Positions 23,575-32,444 of a stretch of DNA of 64,000 nucleotides are shown here, one piece after another (position 1 is the first letter of the stretch; the number at the start of each line of letters is the position of its first letter). The notes under the pieces were generated by a model, which saw only the letters and a program-made list of their open reading frames with translations, had not been told where the DNA came from and did no database searches. The DNA is from JAHJDR01 sp964609965. GTDB lineage: Bacteria > UBA10199 > JADGCS01. Where the stretch lies: positions 62,001 through 126,000 of the forward strand of contig CAZSTS010000004.1 of the NCBI GenBank assembly GCA_964609965.1, in the 5' to 3' direction. A program made the translations under genes and the position numbers.

Positions 23575-24994
23575 TGTTTCTCCTTGATGAAAACACCTGC
23601 TGTTGCACAATCGTGATCCAGGTGATGTTTAGGGCCAGTGCTATCACAAATAACACCCACTGCGGTTTGTCGATGATAGCGAGTACAAGAAAGAAGGCTG
23701 CAAAAAAATCTCGCTTAATAGCAAACTGGGCTTTGATAAATAATTTTGAAAACCAATTAAGATCTTCTCTTGTTTTAAAATCTTGCTGAACAGCAATAAG
23801 GCTTCCGGACTTGCTGAATTTGAGAAGATACCAAAAGATCACGGCAAAGGCAAACACAACGCCTATCACCATGGTTGCGGTGAGAGCGTGTCGGTAAATA
23901 CACTCCTGCCTGTAAAGACCAACAACTGTTCCTGCAAAGAAAACAACATAGGTGATGTTGTCACAGATCGTGTCCAACCATTGTCCAAACTTAGAGCTTG
24001 TCATTTTGAGTTTTGATATCTCGCCATCTACGCCATCCAGGATAGATGTGAGTTTAAACAAAACAGCACCAATTAAAAAGGAGGTGTAGGTGCCCAAAGA
24101 CGCCATGTGCCCGGCAGCCAAACCAAGAAAGAGAACAATGAATGTAAACTGGTTGGCTGTAAGAGATGTTTTAACGAGGTGACGGCTAATCGCTAAAGAA
24201 ATGTGTCTATTAAAATTTCGAGACACAATGCCGTCTGTTGTTTTGCGACAAGAATTAAGAAGCATAAACTTGGCGTGTTTTAAACTAGCAGGTGTGTCTA
24301 CATCTTGCCAAAAACCCTCTTTGATATCGAAAACACCCATTTTACCTTTGCCAGAAAGTGAGCGAATGCCATCAGAAAGGGAGCAGTCACCATCGTGCAT
24401 GGCCTCTTCGAGCGCGTCAAAAATAACAGGGCTGAGCAAGAACAGGCCCGTGTCAACGGCATTGTATTCGACCAGGTTTTTTTCGATCTCAATTATCTTG
24501 CTGTTTTTTACAACCACTTTTGTGGCATCGTCTTTGTCAAAAATCTGATGGATCTTGTAATCAACGGCCAGCTTTGCATGAAAGGCACCAAGGCCTTCAT
24601 GCAGGAAATCTTTTAAGCTATTGTAATCAAAAATATGATCTGACATCATGAGAACAAAGTTCTCATTAATATGTTCTTTTGCCTTGAGAACAGAGATGCC
24701 GTTGGATTTCTTCCAGTCATCATTTTCAATGAAGACGACTTCCACAGGCCATTTTCGTTTTTTGACATAGGCCTTAATTTTTTCTTTTTGAAAACCAACA
24801 ACAATGTAGATTTTTGTAAGTCCTGCTTTGGAGGCTGATAATATTGTGCGGCGCAATAGCGGGATACCACAGACTTTGCGCAGAGGCTTTGGGTCATCGT
24901 ACCTGTCATCTGCCAGCCGTGTGCCTGCTCCTGCCGCAATGATGAGGCCGGTTGTTGTTGGGGTGTCGGGTGTTGACGTTTGGGTGTTGTTCAT
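23561..24994 (-). CDS. Fused sugar/inositol-phosphate nucleotidyltransferase and CDP-alcohol phosphotransferase
   Basis: A 477-residue two-domain protein. Residues about 15-235 are a nucleotidyltransferase with GLIIAAGAGTRL and DDPKPLRKV. Residues about 265-470 are a membrane CDP-alcohol phosphotransferase with DGVDGEISKLK, then FGQWLDTICDN, matching D-G-x2-D-G-x2-(A/S)-(R/K)-x8-9-G-x3-D-x3-D, and several hydrophobic helices. The same order is known from bifunctional IPCT/DIPPS enzymes, which make CDP-inositol and join it to inositol phosphate. Here the product could be a phosphoinositol-type lipid or solute; no inositol-phosphate synthase is in the window. It is followed by, and overlaps, the aldo/keto reductase. 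Confidence 0.8.
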   Translation of the reverse strand: MNNTQTSTPDTPTTTGLIIAAGAGTRLADDRYDDPKPLRKVCGIPLLRRTILSASKAGLTKIYIVVGFQKEKIKAYVKKRKWPVEVVFIENDDWKKSNGISVLKAKEHINENFVLMMSDHIFDYNSLKDFLHEGLGAFHAKLAVDYKIHQIFDKDDATKVVVKNSKIIEIEKNLVEYNAVDTGLFLLSPVIFDALEEAMHDGDCSLSDGIRSLSGKGKMGVFDIKEGFWQDVDTPASLKHAKFMLLNSCRKTTDGIVSRNFNRHISLAISRHLVKTSLTANQFTFIVLFLGLAAGHMASLGTYTSFLIGAVLFKLTSILDGVDGEISKLKMTSSKFGQWLDTICDNITYVVFFAGTVVGLYRQECIYRHALTATMVIGVVFAFAVIFWYLLKFSKSGSLIAVQQDFKTREDLNWFSKLFIKAQFAIKRDFFAAFFLVLAIIDKPQWVLFVIALALNITWITIVQQQVFSSRRNNEIS

Positions 24995-25057
24995 TTTTTG
25001 TCGGTTCCTTTATGTCTTGTTTGTATTAGAAACACAGGGTCGCGGGTTCACAGGAAA

Positions 25058-25087
25058 TCCTTCGACTCTCTACGTTCGCTCAGGATG
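25058..25087. repeat. REP-like CCTTCGAC...GCTCAGGA repeat, copy 2
   Basis: Nearly identical to 14345-14376. A small GAGTTGC/GCAACTC hairpin (25087-25103) joins it and overlaps the stop of the gene at 25102. Confidence 0.6.
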
Positions 25088-25101
25088 AGTTGCAAGGCAA
25101 C

Positions 25102-28100
25102 TCAAAACATTGTTCCTATTTGTAAATAGATGCTTCCATATCTAAGGCTAGACATTGTTATCGTGTCGGTCAGTGTTCCCAGGCGCCATCGATTTGTCAT
25201 AACAATACCATAACCTGTGCGAACAGTTAAGGGCAGACCATAGCCAAGCACAAAGTCACCACTGAATTCAACACCAGCAGAGACGAGCATTCGAGAAAAA
25301 AGACTGTTGGCTTCGGTGCGGTACTTGATGTCGCCGCCATCTACAAACAGGCTCATGTGGAGTTTGTTTAAAAAGATAGGCCAAGTACCAATGCCCTTAT
25401 TAACATTAGTGGCTAGTGGTATGCGGTACTCTGTTGAGAAAATAAAAGCCTGGTCACCGCCGTACGTGATTCCAGCCAAACCTCTTAAAGGAAAGAGCCT
25501 TGAAGAATAGCTGACTCCAGGTCCTTCGCCAAAAGGGCCTCCTAGACGGTAAGCTCCAAATTGTTGTTGGTCTCCCCAGACCCAGCCAGCGGCCACGCGT
25601 ACGGCCAACACATGATGATCTGCCCAAGGCATTTCGAGATAAAAACGCAAATCACCGCGTATGGCAATTTCTTCGTTAACCTCGTCAGAACCAAAGTTTT
25701 TGTCAGTCCACTCACCACCAATTTTAAGTGAATAACCATTTTCGTAACTGATGGAATTAGCAAATTTAGAGGCCTTGCCAATGCTGTAGGTAAATCGATA
25801 ACCAGCGTAAGGTCTCATGTTGACGAGATTCACAGCAAGATTTGTGAGCGCTGAACGGTGCTCATAAAAATAGGCAAAATTAAATTTACTCTTTTTGATA
25901 ACCCAAGAAACGCCAGCATAAGCTTGGTTACGTTCTTCATAAAAACGGATTCCATTCACATCTCCCCAGTCTACAGCATAACGGATACCACCAATATAAA
26001 AAGCAGGTGCATAGCGAGAATACACGTACGTGCCTCCACCACCAACAAAAGCAGCGTCAGTACGGTAAGTGGCATAAGCTGTCCATGAATGACGGAACAA
26101 GGGATCTGTCCTTCCAATAGCAAAAGAAGCTAGTATGGCGTTTTCGATATAGAGAAGGTTAGGGAGGATATACCGTGGCACTAAGATCTGTGGAAAGGCA
26201 TGGTACTTCTTTGTGCCCGGAGGATTTGGAGTGTCAAAAGTTATGTTGGAAGGCTTTTGAGACAAGGCATTTTTATATTGAGAAGGGTATTCCTTTTTCT
26301 CTTCTTTAGCGGCTTCTTTTTTGCTCTTTTTTGCCTTCTTTGTTTTTTTAGTTTTCTTTTCAGTGTCTTTGTCGGCAGTGTTTCCATAAAGAAAATCTGG
26401 GAAAGCGTTGCCAGCATCGGGGTTAAAACTAAAAGGCAAAACAGGATATTTATGCTTCTTTGTGTGTTCAAAGTTTTTTGACGAAAAGGATGGCGAGCTT
26501 TTTTTCTTAGTTTGCTTTATCAAAGAGGGCTGTGAATCTGTTGTAAAAGAAATGGCAAGAGGGCTGGCGAGCCTGTTTGAGCTCTCTTTAATGTTAAGAG
26601 ACTTTGTTGCGTATTTCTTTGGCACAAATTTTTGTATAAAAGTTTTTTCACTATTATAGCGTTGGACATAGAGGGTGCTCCCATCAGCAGAAGGCATGGG
26701 CTGAAACACGCCATCAAGAACATTGCTCACCTGTGTGGTTCTACGGGTTCTAAGGTTGTAACGGAAGATGTTAGAGATCCCTGTTTTGTAAGAGTCATAA
26801 TAGACATAGCGGCCATTAGGTGAAAACACTGGGTGGTTGTCGGGAACTTTGTCCTTAGTGATCTTGTAAAGTCTTTTCCCTTTTTTTGAATAAACGACAA
26901 TGTCTCTAAAGCCTGTTTTGGGATCAAACTCACTCACGACTATTTTTGAGCCGTCTGGAGAAAACCGGGGATTTGAAAACTGTGTCTTATCAGCGGCCTT
27001 TGTGATAACATAACCTCTTTTTTCTAAAAGGTCGTGGATATAGAGCTGGTCTGTGTTTTGGAAGTTTCTTACCATCACCATCCATCTTTGTCCGCCATCA
27101 GCAGGTGAAAAATCTGGGTCCATGGCACGCATGGCTTTGGTTTTGTGTTCGTCATCTTTCACACGTGCGAGCACCTTCTTTTTTAAATCATAGTAGTAAA
27201 CTTCGGCCTTAGCTGTTTTTGATTCAACGGCTGCTAGTGAAGAAAAAGCTAGGTAGCGGCCCGTTTTTGAGAAAGACATTTGGCCACGCGAAAGCTTTTT
27301 GAGATTGTTTTTTTTATCAAACGTGATTGCCTTTCCCTCGTCGTTTTTATCGTCTTTTGTGAATTTTTTAGTAAAAAGTTGGATAGAAGGGGAATCGTCA
27401 AAGCCTGATTGGAAATAAGCATAGCCTCCAGGGTAAGGAGTTGGCGTATAATATTTTTGTGAATTTTTATTGGTGACGACGGTTTTCATGGGCGTAAGCC
27501 CCTTGGCGCTAAGCTTTTCTTTTTGTTTGTCAAAAACCTGGCCATAGTCTTTTACAAATTCTTTGTAGAGCTTGTAAAAACTCTTTCCATAAACGCGGCG
27601 CGCTTTGTTGTTAAGCGAAAACAGCCAAATACTAGAGGCATATTCTTTTTGAAACTTGTACATGCGCTCTTCGCCATAGTTTTTGGCCAGCCAATCAAAG
27701 AACATGCCACCAAAAAGATAAGGACCCAAACCTCCTGGGTAGCGTATTGTGAGTCCAGCAATTTGATCGATTCTTGGAAAATTGTTTTCAAAATGAGCTG
27801 TACGCAAAACCATCATGGTGTAATCAGAGTTGATGCGGCCAAAGCCTTCATCAAGTTGGGATTCTTCATACACAGCCATGCCTTCGCGCATCCACCCTGG
27901 TGTTGCTCCGTTTGGGGCCACAATGCGACCAAAGATAAAGCGCCCAGGACTTGTAAATCGGTAATGCATGTCAATGTGGATTATGTGGGCGTATTCATGA
28001 TGAAAGAGAATTTTTAGATAGTCTTTATAGTTTGCAAGGGTTGAATCTGCGTCTGGTGGTGTGACGTAAAGGAGAATGTAATTATAAGGTATAACCGTTG

Positions 28101-28398
28101 CCAATCCGTTGGGCTGGTCTGTTTTATCGCTAAGTACAACGTGAGTGCGGCCCCAAGGACGCCAGCCTAAACGCGAAACGATCGTATCGTACGAATCTTC
28201 TGAAATGGTTTGCATCTCGTTGGCAATAGGGCCAAGGCCTTCGGGAAAATGTATGTAAAAATGTTCGGTTTTGAGAGTGTTATACTTGAGTTTACTCGAA
28301 AAAAAACCTGCCTGAGTATCCAATGAAAAATGAAGTAATATAAGAAGGGCTGTTAAGAGAAAAAGAACTCTAGAAAAATAATTCTTATGGACTGACAT
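25102..28398 (-). CDS. Metalloprotease-propeller-outer-membrane-barrel fusion protein
   Basis: A 1098-residue exported protein. A signal peptide occupies residues 1-30. Residues about 40-290 resemble a peptidase-MA/gluzincin domain with HEYAH at 134-138 and WMREGMAVYEE (second Glu near 172). Residues about 310-640 form a TolB/PD40-type propeller (FSPDGSKIVVSEFDP, FSPNGRYVYYDSYKTG). A Lys-rich linker follows (KKTKKTKKAKKSKKEAAKEE). The last 350 residues resemble an Omp85/surface-antigen barrel (RLFPLRGLAGITYGG ... EYRIPL) ending in an aromatic residue, GTMF. The barrel likely anchors the protease. Which side of the membrane the protease faces is unknown. It is a single-gene unit. Confidence 0.82.
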   Translation of the reverse strand: MSVHKNYFSRVLFLLTALLILLHFSLDTQAGFFSSKLKYNTLKTEHFYIHFPEGLGPIANEMQTISEDSYDTIVSRLGWRPWGRTHVVLSDKTDQPNGLATVIPYNYILLYVTPPDADSTLANYKDYLKILFHHEYAHIIHIDMHYRFTSPGRFIFGRIVAPNGATPGWMREGMAVYEESQLDEGFGRINSDYTMMVLRTAHFENNFPRIDQIAGLTIRYPGGLGPYLFGGMFFDWLAKNYGEERMYKFQKEYASSIWLFSLNNKARRVYGKSFYKLYKEFVKDYGQVFDKQKEKLSAKGLTPMKTVVTNKNSQKYYTPTPYPGGYAYFQSGFDDSPSIQLFTKKFTKDDKNDEGKAITFDKKNNLKKLSRGQMSFSKTGRYLAFSSLAAVESKTAKAEVYYYDLKKKVLARVKDDEHKTKAMRAMDPDFSPADGGQRWMVMVRNFQNTDQLYIHDLLEKRGYVITKAADKTQFSNPRFSPDGSKIVVSEFDPKTGFRDIVVYSKKGKRLYKITKDKVPDNHPVFSPNGRYVYYDSYKTGISNIFRYNLRTRRTTQVSNVLDGVFQPMPSADGSTLYVQRYNSEKTFIQKFVPKKYATKSLNIKESSNRLASPLAISFTTDSQPSLIKQTKKKSSPSFSSKNFEHTKKHKYPVLPFSFNPDAGNAFPDFLYGNTADKDTEKKTKKTKKAKKSKKEAAKEEKKEYPSQYKNALSQKPSNITFDTPNPPGTKKYHAFPQILVPRYILPNLLYIENAILASFAIGRTDPLFRHSWTAYATYRTDAAFVGGGGTYVYSRYAPAFYIGGIRYAVDWGDVNGIRFYEERNQAYAGVSWVIKKSKFNFAYFYEHRSALTNLAVNLVNMRPYAGYRFTYSIGKASKFANSISYENGYSLKIGGEWTDKNFGSDEVNEEIAIRGDLRFYLEMPWADHHVLAVRVAAGWVWGDQQQFGAYRLGGPFGEGPGVSYSSRLFPLRGLAGITYGGDQAFIFSTEYRIPLATNVNKGIGTWPIFLNKLHMSLFVDGGDIKYRTEANSLFSRMLVSAGVEFSGDFVLGYGLPLTVRTGYGIVMTNRWRLGTLTDTITMSSLRYGSIYLQIGTMF

Positions 28399-28538
28399 TT
28401 AATCCCCTGTTAAGTTATTGCGGGAACCATACCCGAGAGAGGGTTTTATGTCTATAATTTAATTAATGATTTTTTGTTTGAGACAAGATAGAGATTGTTG
28501 AAAATAAATATCGAGGTTTCTGGATCTAGCTTTAATGC

Positions 28539-28653
28539 GTTATTTTTTTAGTCTCCTTTTAATAATGCTTCTCTCGACTTTCTTGGTTGGCAAGATTTTG
28601 TGCTAGTTAGACGTTCGTCGCATTATTAAAAAGCAGACTAAAAAAATAATAAC
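28539..28653. repeat. Large inverted repeat in a divergent promoter region
   Basis: The arm at 28539-28568 (GTTATTTTTTTAGTCTCC...ATAATGC) pairs, with a few mismatches and four extra bases, with 28620-28653 (GCATTATT...AATAATAAC). The loop is about 50 bases. It fills much of the 320-base gap between the protease-barrel gene and trxB and could be a MITE-like remnant or a regulatory structure. Confidence 0.65.
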
Positions 28654-28718
28654 TTGTTGTTTTCCCAGAAATTAGTTTAAAAAATTTAATTATAGAGTTT
28701 TTTTTAAGGGGAGAAAAT

Positions 28719-29645
28719 ATGGAAGTTAGAAATGTAATCATCATTGGTTCTGGTCCAGCAGGAAACACAGCGGCTATTTATACAGCGCGCGCAGGTTTAA
28801 AGCCTCTTTTATTTGAGGGCTACATGGCTGGGGGGCAGTTGATGACAACAACTGATGTCGAAAATTTTCCAGGTTACCCTGAGGGTGTTGATGGCCCACA
28901 AATGATGCAAGATTTAAAAAAGCAGTCTGAACGCTTTGGCACAGAGTGTCTTACGCAAGATGTTGAGTCTGTTGATTTTAGCCAAAGACCTTTTAAGGTT
29001 GTTTCTCAAGGAAAAGAGTATTTTTCTAAAGCCATCATTATTGCCACAGGGGCGCTTGCACAGTACATGGGTTTAGAGTCAGAAAAAACCCTTATGGGAA
29101 AGGGTGTTTCAGCCTGTGCTACTTGCGACGGGGCTTTTTTCAAAAACGAAAAGATTGCTGTTGTTGGTGGTGGTGATACAGCGATTGAAGAAGCGATTTT
29201 TCTCACGCGCTTTGGTGAGAGCGTGTCAGTCATTCACAGGCGTGATGAATTGAGGGCGAGTAAAATCATGCAAGAAAAAGCTAAAGAGAATCCTAAGATC
29301 AAATTTATTTGGGATTCAGTTGTGACCGAATGCCAGGGAGAGAAACAGCTAGAAGCTCTTAAGATAAAAAACGTAAAAACAGGTAAAGAGAGTGTTGAAA
29401 AATTCGGCGCTTTATTTGTCGCCATTGGTCACAAGCCAAACACAGGCATTTTTAAAGACGCTCTTGATTTAGACGAACAAGGATACATTCTTACAAAAGG
29501 AAAATCATCACAGACAAATATCGAAGGTGTTTTTGCCTGCGGCGATGTCCAAGACAAAACTTATCGTCAAGCCATTACAGCTGCTGGCTGTGGTTGTATG
29601 GCAGCGATCGACGCGGAGAGGTGGTTAGAAGGGGCTGCTGGCTAG
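28719..29645 (+). CDS. trxB: Thioredoxin reductase
   Basis: A 308-residue FAD/NADPH flavoenzyme of normal length. It shows IIGSGPAGNTAAIYTAR for FAD binding, the redox pair CATCDG, the NADPH-binding GGGDTAIEEA and the C-terminal FACGDVQDKTYRQAITAAGCG. It reduces thioredoxin in the cytoplasm. GGGGAG lies a few bases before the ATG. The gene is transcribed alone and a hairpin element follows it. Confidence 0.96.
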   Translation: MEVRNVIIIGSGPAGNTAAIYTARAGLKPLLFEGYMAGGQLMTTTDVENFPGYPEGVDGPQMMQDLKKQSERFGTECLTQDVESVDFSQRPFKVVSQGKEYFSKAIIIATGALAQYMGLESEKTLMGKGVSACATCDGAFFKNEKIAVVGGGDTAIEEAIFLTRFGESVSVIHRRDELRASKIMQEKAKENPKIKFIWDSVVTECQGEKQLEALKIKNVKTGKESVEKFGALFVAIGHKPNTGIFKDALDLDEQGYILTKGKSSQTNIEGVFACGDVQDKTYRQAITAAGCGCMAAIDAERWLEGAAG

Positions 29646-29648
29646 CTC

Positions 29649-29778
29649 ATAATTGTTCTTTGGTCGCTGCGTTGGCCGGCGCTTCAGAGAAATGCTCGTT
29701 ATGAGTGAAAATAGTTATATCAGATAAAAAGGCGTAGATTTTTTCGGCAGGCTGAACTTGCTCCTTCAGAACAATTAT
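29649..29778. repeat. Inverted-repeat element after trxB
   Basis: The perfect 11-bp ends ATAATTGTTCT (29649-29659) and AGAACAATTAT (29768-29778) enclose about 108 bases, including GCTGCGTTGGCCGGCGCTTC. It may act as a terminator. Inner words faintly resemble the element at 10711. Confidence 0.55.
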
Positions 29779-29824
29779 AAACTAACCAGCCACTTCTGTT
29801 GGGATGTTGTTGGTTAGGATAGCG

Positions 29825-30838
29825 GTGTTAAAAAAAATATTCATTCTCATTTTATTGTTTCTTCCTTCTCTTTCTTTCGCGTCCTTAACAGAATATCGTC
29901 CCGCAGGACCCTTGAACGCGCGCTCACAAAACCCTCTTTATCTTCAGTTTTTGGCCATGCCCATTGAGTCGCCGCAAACCTTGAATCAACATCAGTTTGA
30001 AACAAAGGTTTCCACTACCTTCTCTAATGCCTTTGAATACGATCCCTTTGCAAACACCATTGTTAATCTCGATATGGAAATTTGGCGGACAGCTATTGCC
30101 TTTGCCTATGGTGTCACCGATGAAATTGATATTCAGATCGAAATTCCTTTTATCACAAACGGCGGTGGTTTCTTAGATAGCTTTATCCAGTGGTACCACA
30201 ATCTCTTTGGGCTTCCAAACGGTGGTCGGGAGCTTGTTGGCAATAACGAATTTCATTACGATCTCATACAAGGCGGAAACAATCTTTTGGGTTATACAAA
30301 CACAGCCTTTGGTTTTTCTGATATAACCTTGCGTTTCAAGTACATATTTTCTGAAAGACTAAGGCTTCCTTTTTTCTTGGCAGCCACGGGTTATGTTAAG
30401 TTGCCTACAGGGCAGGCGAGCAAGGGGCTCGGTAGTGGTCAGCTTGATGCGGGCATGTCTCTTTTTGGAGAAAAGAGTATTAAAAGATTTCACTTTGTCA
30501 CACAGGTAGGTGTGGCTGTTCTTGGAAAGAGCAACGCTTTGAACCCTATTCAAAAACGTGCTTTTTTTTCTTTTGGTCAATCTGTTGAGTTTCAAATCCT
30601 AGATGCTCTCTCAGTAATCGTACAACTCACAGGGAACACTTCAGCATTTAAAAACACAAATACAACGGTTTTGAGCGATCCGGTTTTAGACCTGAACATT
30701 GGTTTTGCAGGAGCTGTTCCTTTGCAGCATAGGTTTATTGATGAGTTCTTTTATCAGTGGTCTTTTAGCGAAGACATCATGTCTCGTGGGCCTAGCGTTG
30801 ATTTTTCGGTTTTGTTTTTAATGGGGGTGAGGTATTAG
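29825..30838 (+). CDS. DUF3187-like outer-membrane protein
   Basis: A 337-residue exported protein with a signal peptide (LKKIFILILLFLPSLSFA) and a mature N-terminus reading GPLNARSQNPLYLQFL, typical of the DUF3187 family. The rest is beta-rich, with many aromatic and Gly positions and a C-terminal strand VLFLMGVRY consistent with an outer-membrane barrel. GTG 29825 has AGGA five bases upstream and was chosen over ATG 29804, which has no ribosome binding site. Function is unknown. Confidence 0.7.
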   Translation: MLKKIFILILLFLPSLSFASLTEYRPAGPLNARSQNPLYLQFLAMPIESPQTLNQHQFETKVSTTFSNAFEYDPFANTIVNLDMEIWRTAIAFAYGVTDEIDIQIEIPFITNGGGFLDSFIQWYHNLFGLPNGGRELVGNNEFHYDLIQGGNNLLGYTNTAFGFSDITLRFKYIFSERLRLPFFLAATGYVKLPTGQASKGLGSGQLDAGMSLFGEKSIKRFHFVTQVGVAVLGKSNALNPIQKRAFFSFGQSVEFQILDALSVIVQLTGNTSAFKNTNTTVLSDPVLDLNIGFAGAVPLQHRFIDEFFYQWSFSEDIMSRGPSVDFSVLFLMGVRY

Positions 30839-30854
30839 GGGGGTCGGGAACTGT

Positions 30855-30945
30855 AGAACAAAGAACAAGGAATACTGAATTTCGAAGGAAAAGAAAGACT
30901 TCAATATTCGTTATTCCGTGTTCGTTATTCGATATTCGAGTTTGG
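30855..30945. repeat. Degenerate ATTCGTTATTC repeat
   Basis: Words such as GAATATTC, TTCGTTATTCC and GTTCGTTATTCGATATTCGAG iterate just before the TPR gene. The first half (GAACAAAGAACAAGGAATAC) has the same character. See the short-period repeat finding. Confidence 0.45.
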
Positions 30946-30950
30946 TGTAT

Positions 30951-32111
30951 ATGAAAAAAATATTAGCCATTTTCGTTTTTTTTCTAGTCATCGCTCCTGC
31001 CCATGCCAGTGATCTGGAATCTTTGCTCAAAGCTGTTCAAGCTAGTCCCAATGATCCTCATGCGTATTATAATTTAGGGGGAGCTTATCTAAAAAAGGGA
31101 CGGAACCAAGAAGCATTAGATGCCTATACAAAGGCTGTGGAACTCAAGGCGGATTATCCAGAGGCTTGGTATAATTTGGGTGTTGTTTTTTATAATTTAA
31201 AACAGCCAGAAAAAGAATTAGAGAGTTACAAAAAAGCACTTCAGTACAAACCTCACTTTCCCGAGGCTCATTTTAGCTCTGGTCTGTGCTATTTTGACAA
31301 AAAAGACCATCATGTTGCTATCCAGTCTTTTCGGGCCGCTATTAGCTACAAAAAAAATTACCCCCAAGCTTATGCCAAGATGGGGTTGTCCTATTTTAAT
31401 TTGGGAAAAAATCTAGAAGCTATTGAGGCTTATAAAAAATCTCTAGAACTCAAACCAGATTTTGCAGAGGTATGGTATTTTTTGGGGGCTGCTTATGAAG
31501 CCTTGGGTTCTTCGCAAGAAGAAGTAAACGCTTATTTAAAGGCTATTGCGATTAAGCCTGATTACATCAATGCCCATTACAGGTTGGGCCAGGTCTATTT
31601 TAAGCTCAAACAATATCCTCAGGCCATTCAATCTTATCAAAAAGCAAACAGCCTGGATCCAAAGTTTGAGTCCCCTTATATCAGTCTTGGATTGGTGTAT
31701 GATGTAATGGGACAGAGCGAAAAGGCCATTGGTGAATATAAAAAGGTTCTTGAGATCAATCCAAAGATGCCGGATGCTTATTTTAATTTAGGTGTGGCTT
31801 TGAGTAGTCTTGGCAAGAATCAAGAGGCCTACAACGCCTACCAACAAGCGATTAAAAATAAATCAGATTATGCGAGCGCTTATTATAATATGGGGGTTGT
31901 TTGTTATAAGCTGGGAAGACAACAAGAAGAAATTGATAGTTATAAGAATGCTATAAGAGTCAGCCCCTACTATATGAGTGCGCATTACAATCTAGGAATC
32001 GCCTACCTTGATTTGGGTAACCGTGAGTTAGCCCGAAAACAATATGATAAGATCTTACAAATTGATCCAGAGGTAGCTAATAAATTCTTGAAAGAATTAA
32101 ATAAGAGATAA
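30951..32111 (+). CDS. Exported TPR-repeat protein
   Basis: A 386-residue protein. A signal peptide (MKKILAIFVFFLVIAPAHAS) is followed from about residue 24 to the end by roughly ten 34-residue tetratricopeptide repeats with the pattern W/Y-x2-L-G-x2-Y-x8-A-x3-Y-x2-A (PEAWYNLGVVFYNLKQPEKE, ADYPEAWYNLG). It is probably a periplasmic or lipid-free scaffold for protein complexes. No catalytic domain is present. The start at 30951 begins the signal peptide; upstream repeat DNA gives no clear ribosome binding site. Confidence 0.88.
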   Translation: MKKILAIFVFFLVIAPAHASDLESLLKAVQASPNDPHAYYNLGGAYLKKGRNQEALDAYTKAVELKADYPEAWYNLGVVFYNLKQPEKELESYKKALQYKPHFPEAHFSSGLCYFDKKDHHVAIQSFRAAISYKKNYPQAYAKMGLSYFNLGKNLEAIEAYKKSLELKPDFAEVWYFLGAAYEALGSSQEEVNAYLKAIAIKPDYINAHYRLGQVYFKLKQYPQAIQSYQKANSLDPKFESPYISLGLVYDVMGQSEKAIGEYKKVLEINPKMPDAYFNLGVALSSLGKNQEAYNAYQQAIKNKSDYASAYYNMGVVCYKLGRQQEEIDSYKNAIRVSPYYMSAHYNLGIAYLDLGNRELARKQYDKILQIDPEVANKFLKELNKR

Positions 32112-32171
32112 GAGCTAGTCCCCAAAGGTCTGTCCCGTTTTTTTCAAAAAACCGAAACTTCATTTCTGACG

Positions 32172-32198
32172 TAACTCTTCTTTCGTTTTAACCGATAA
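32172..32198 (+). promoter_or_regulatory. CAACT/CGATAA-class promoter motif (variant)
   Basis: GTAACTC, 16 bases after TAACT, CGATAAAAA. It precedes the lipoprotein gene at 32445 with a long leader (about 240 bases). Confidence 0.5.
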
Positions 32199-32251
32199 AA
32201 ATTATAGTTGAACTTACACCCTATGCCTCCTTTTTATTAAGGAGCTGCCCT

Positions 32252-32281
32252 GAGGAGGAGAAGCCCCTTCTTCTCCTCCTC
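32252..32281 (+). other. Strong leader hairpin
   Basis: GAGGAGGAGAAG (32252-32263) pairs perfectly with CTTCTCCTCCTC (32270-32281). No U tract follows. It lies in the predicted leader of the gene at 32445. Nothing else recognisable is in 32112-32444 apart from the promoter motif. Confidence 0.5.
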
Positions 32282-32444
32282 CCCTTCTGTTTTCGTTCCA
32301 AAGTTGTTGCGGTTTTGTATAAAAAACTTTTTTTGAAGTTTGGCCGATACAAATTTGTGAAGTTCTGCAATGGCAGGTTGTTGTTTATATTTAAACCAAC
32401 ATAAAAGTTTCACTGCATTCAAAAAGCTAATGAGGTTTTTCGTG

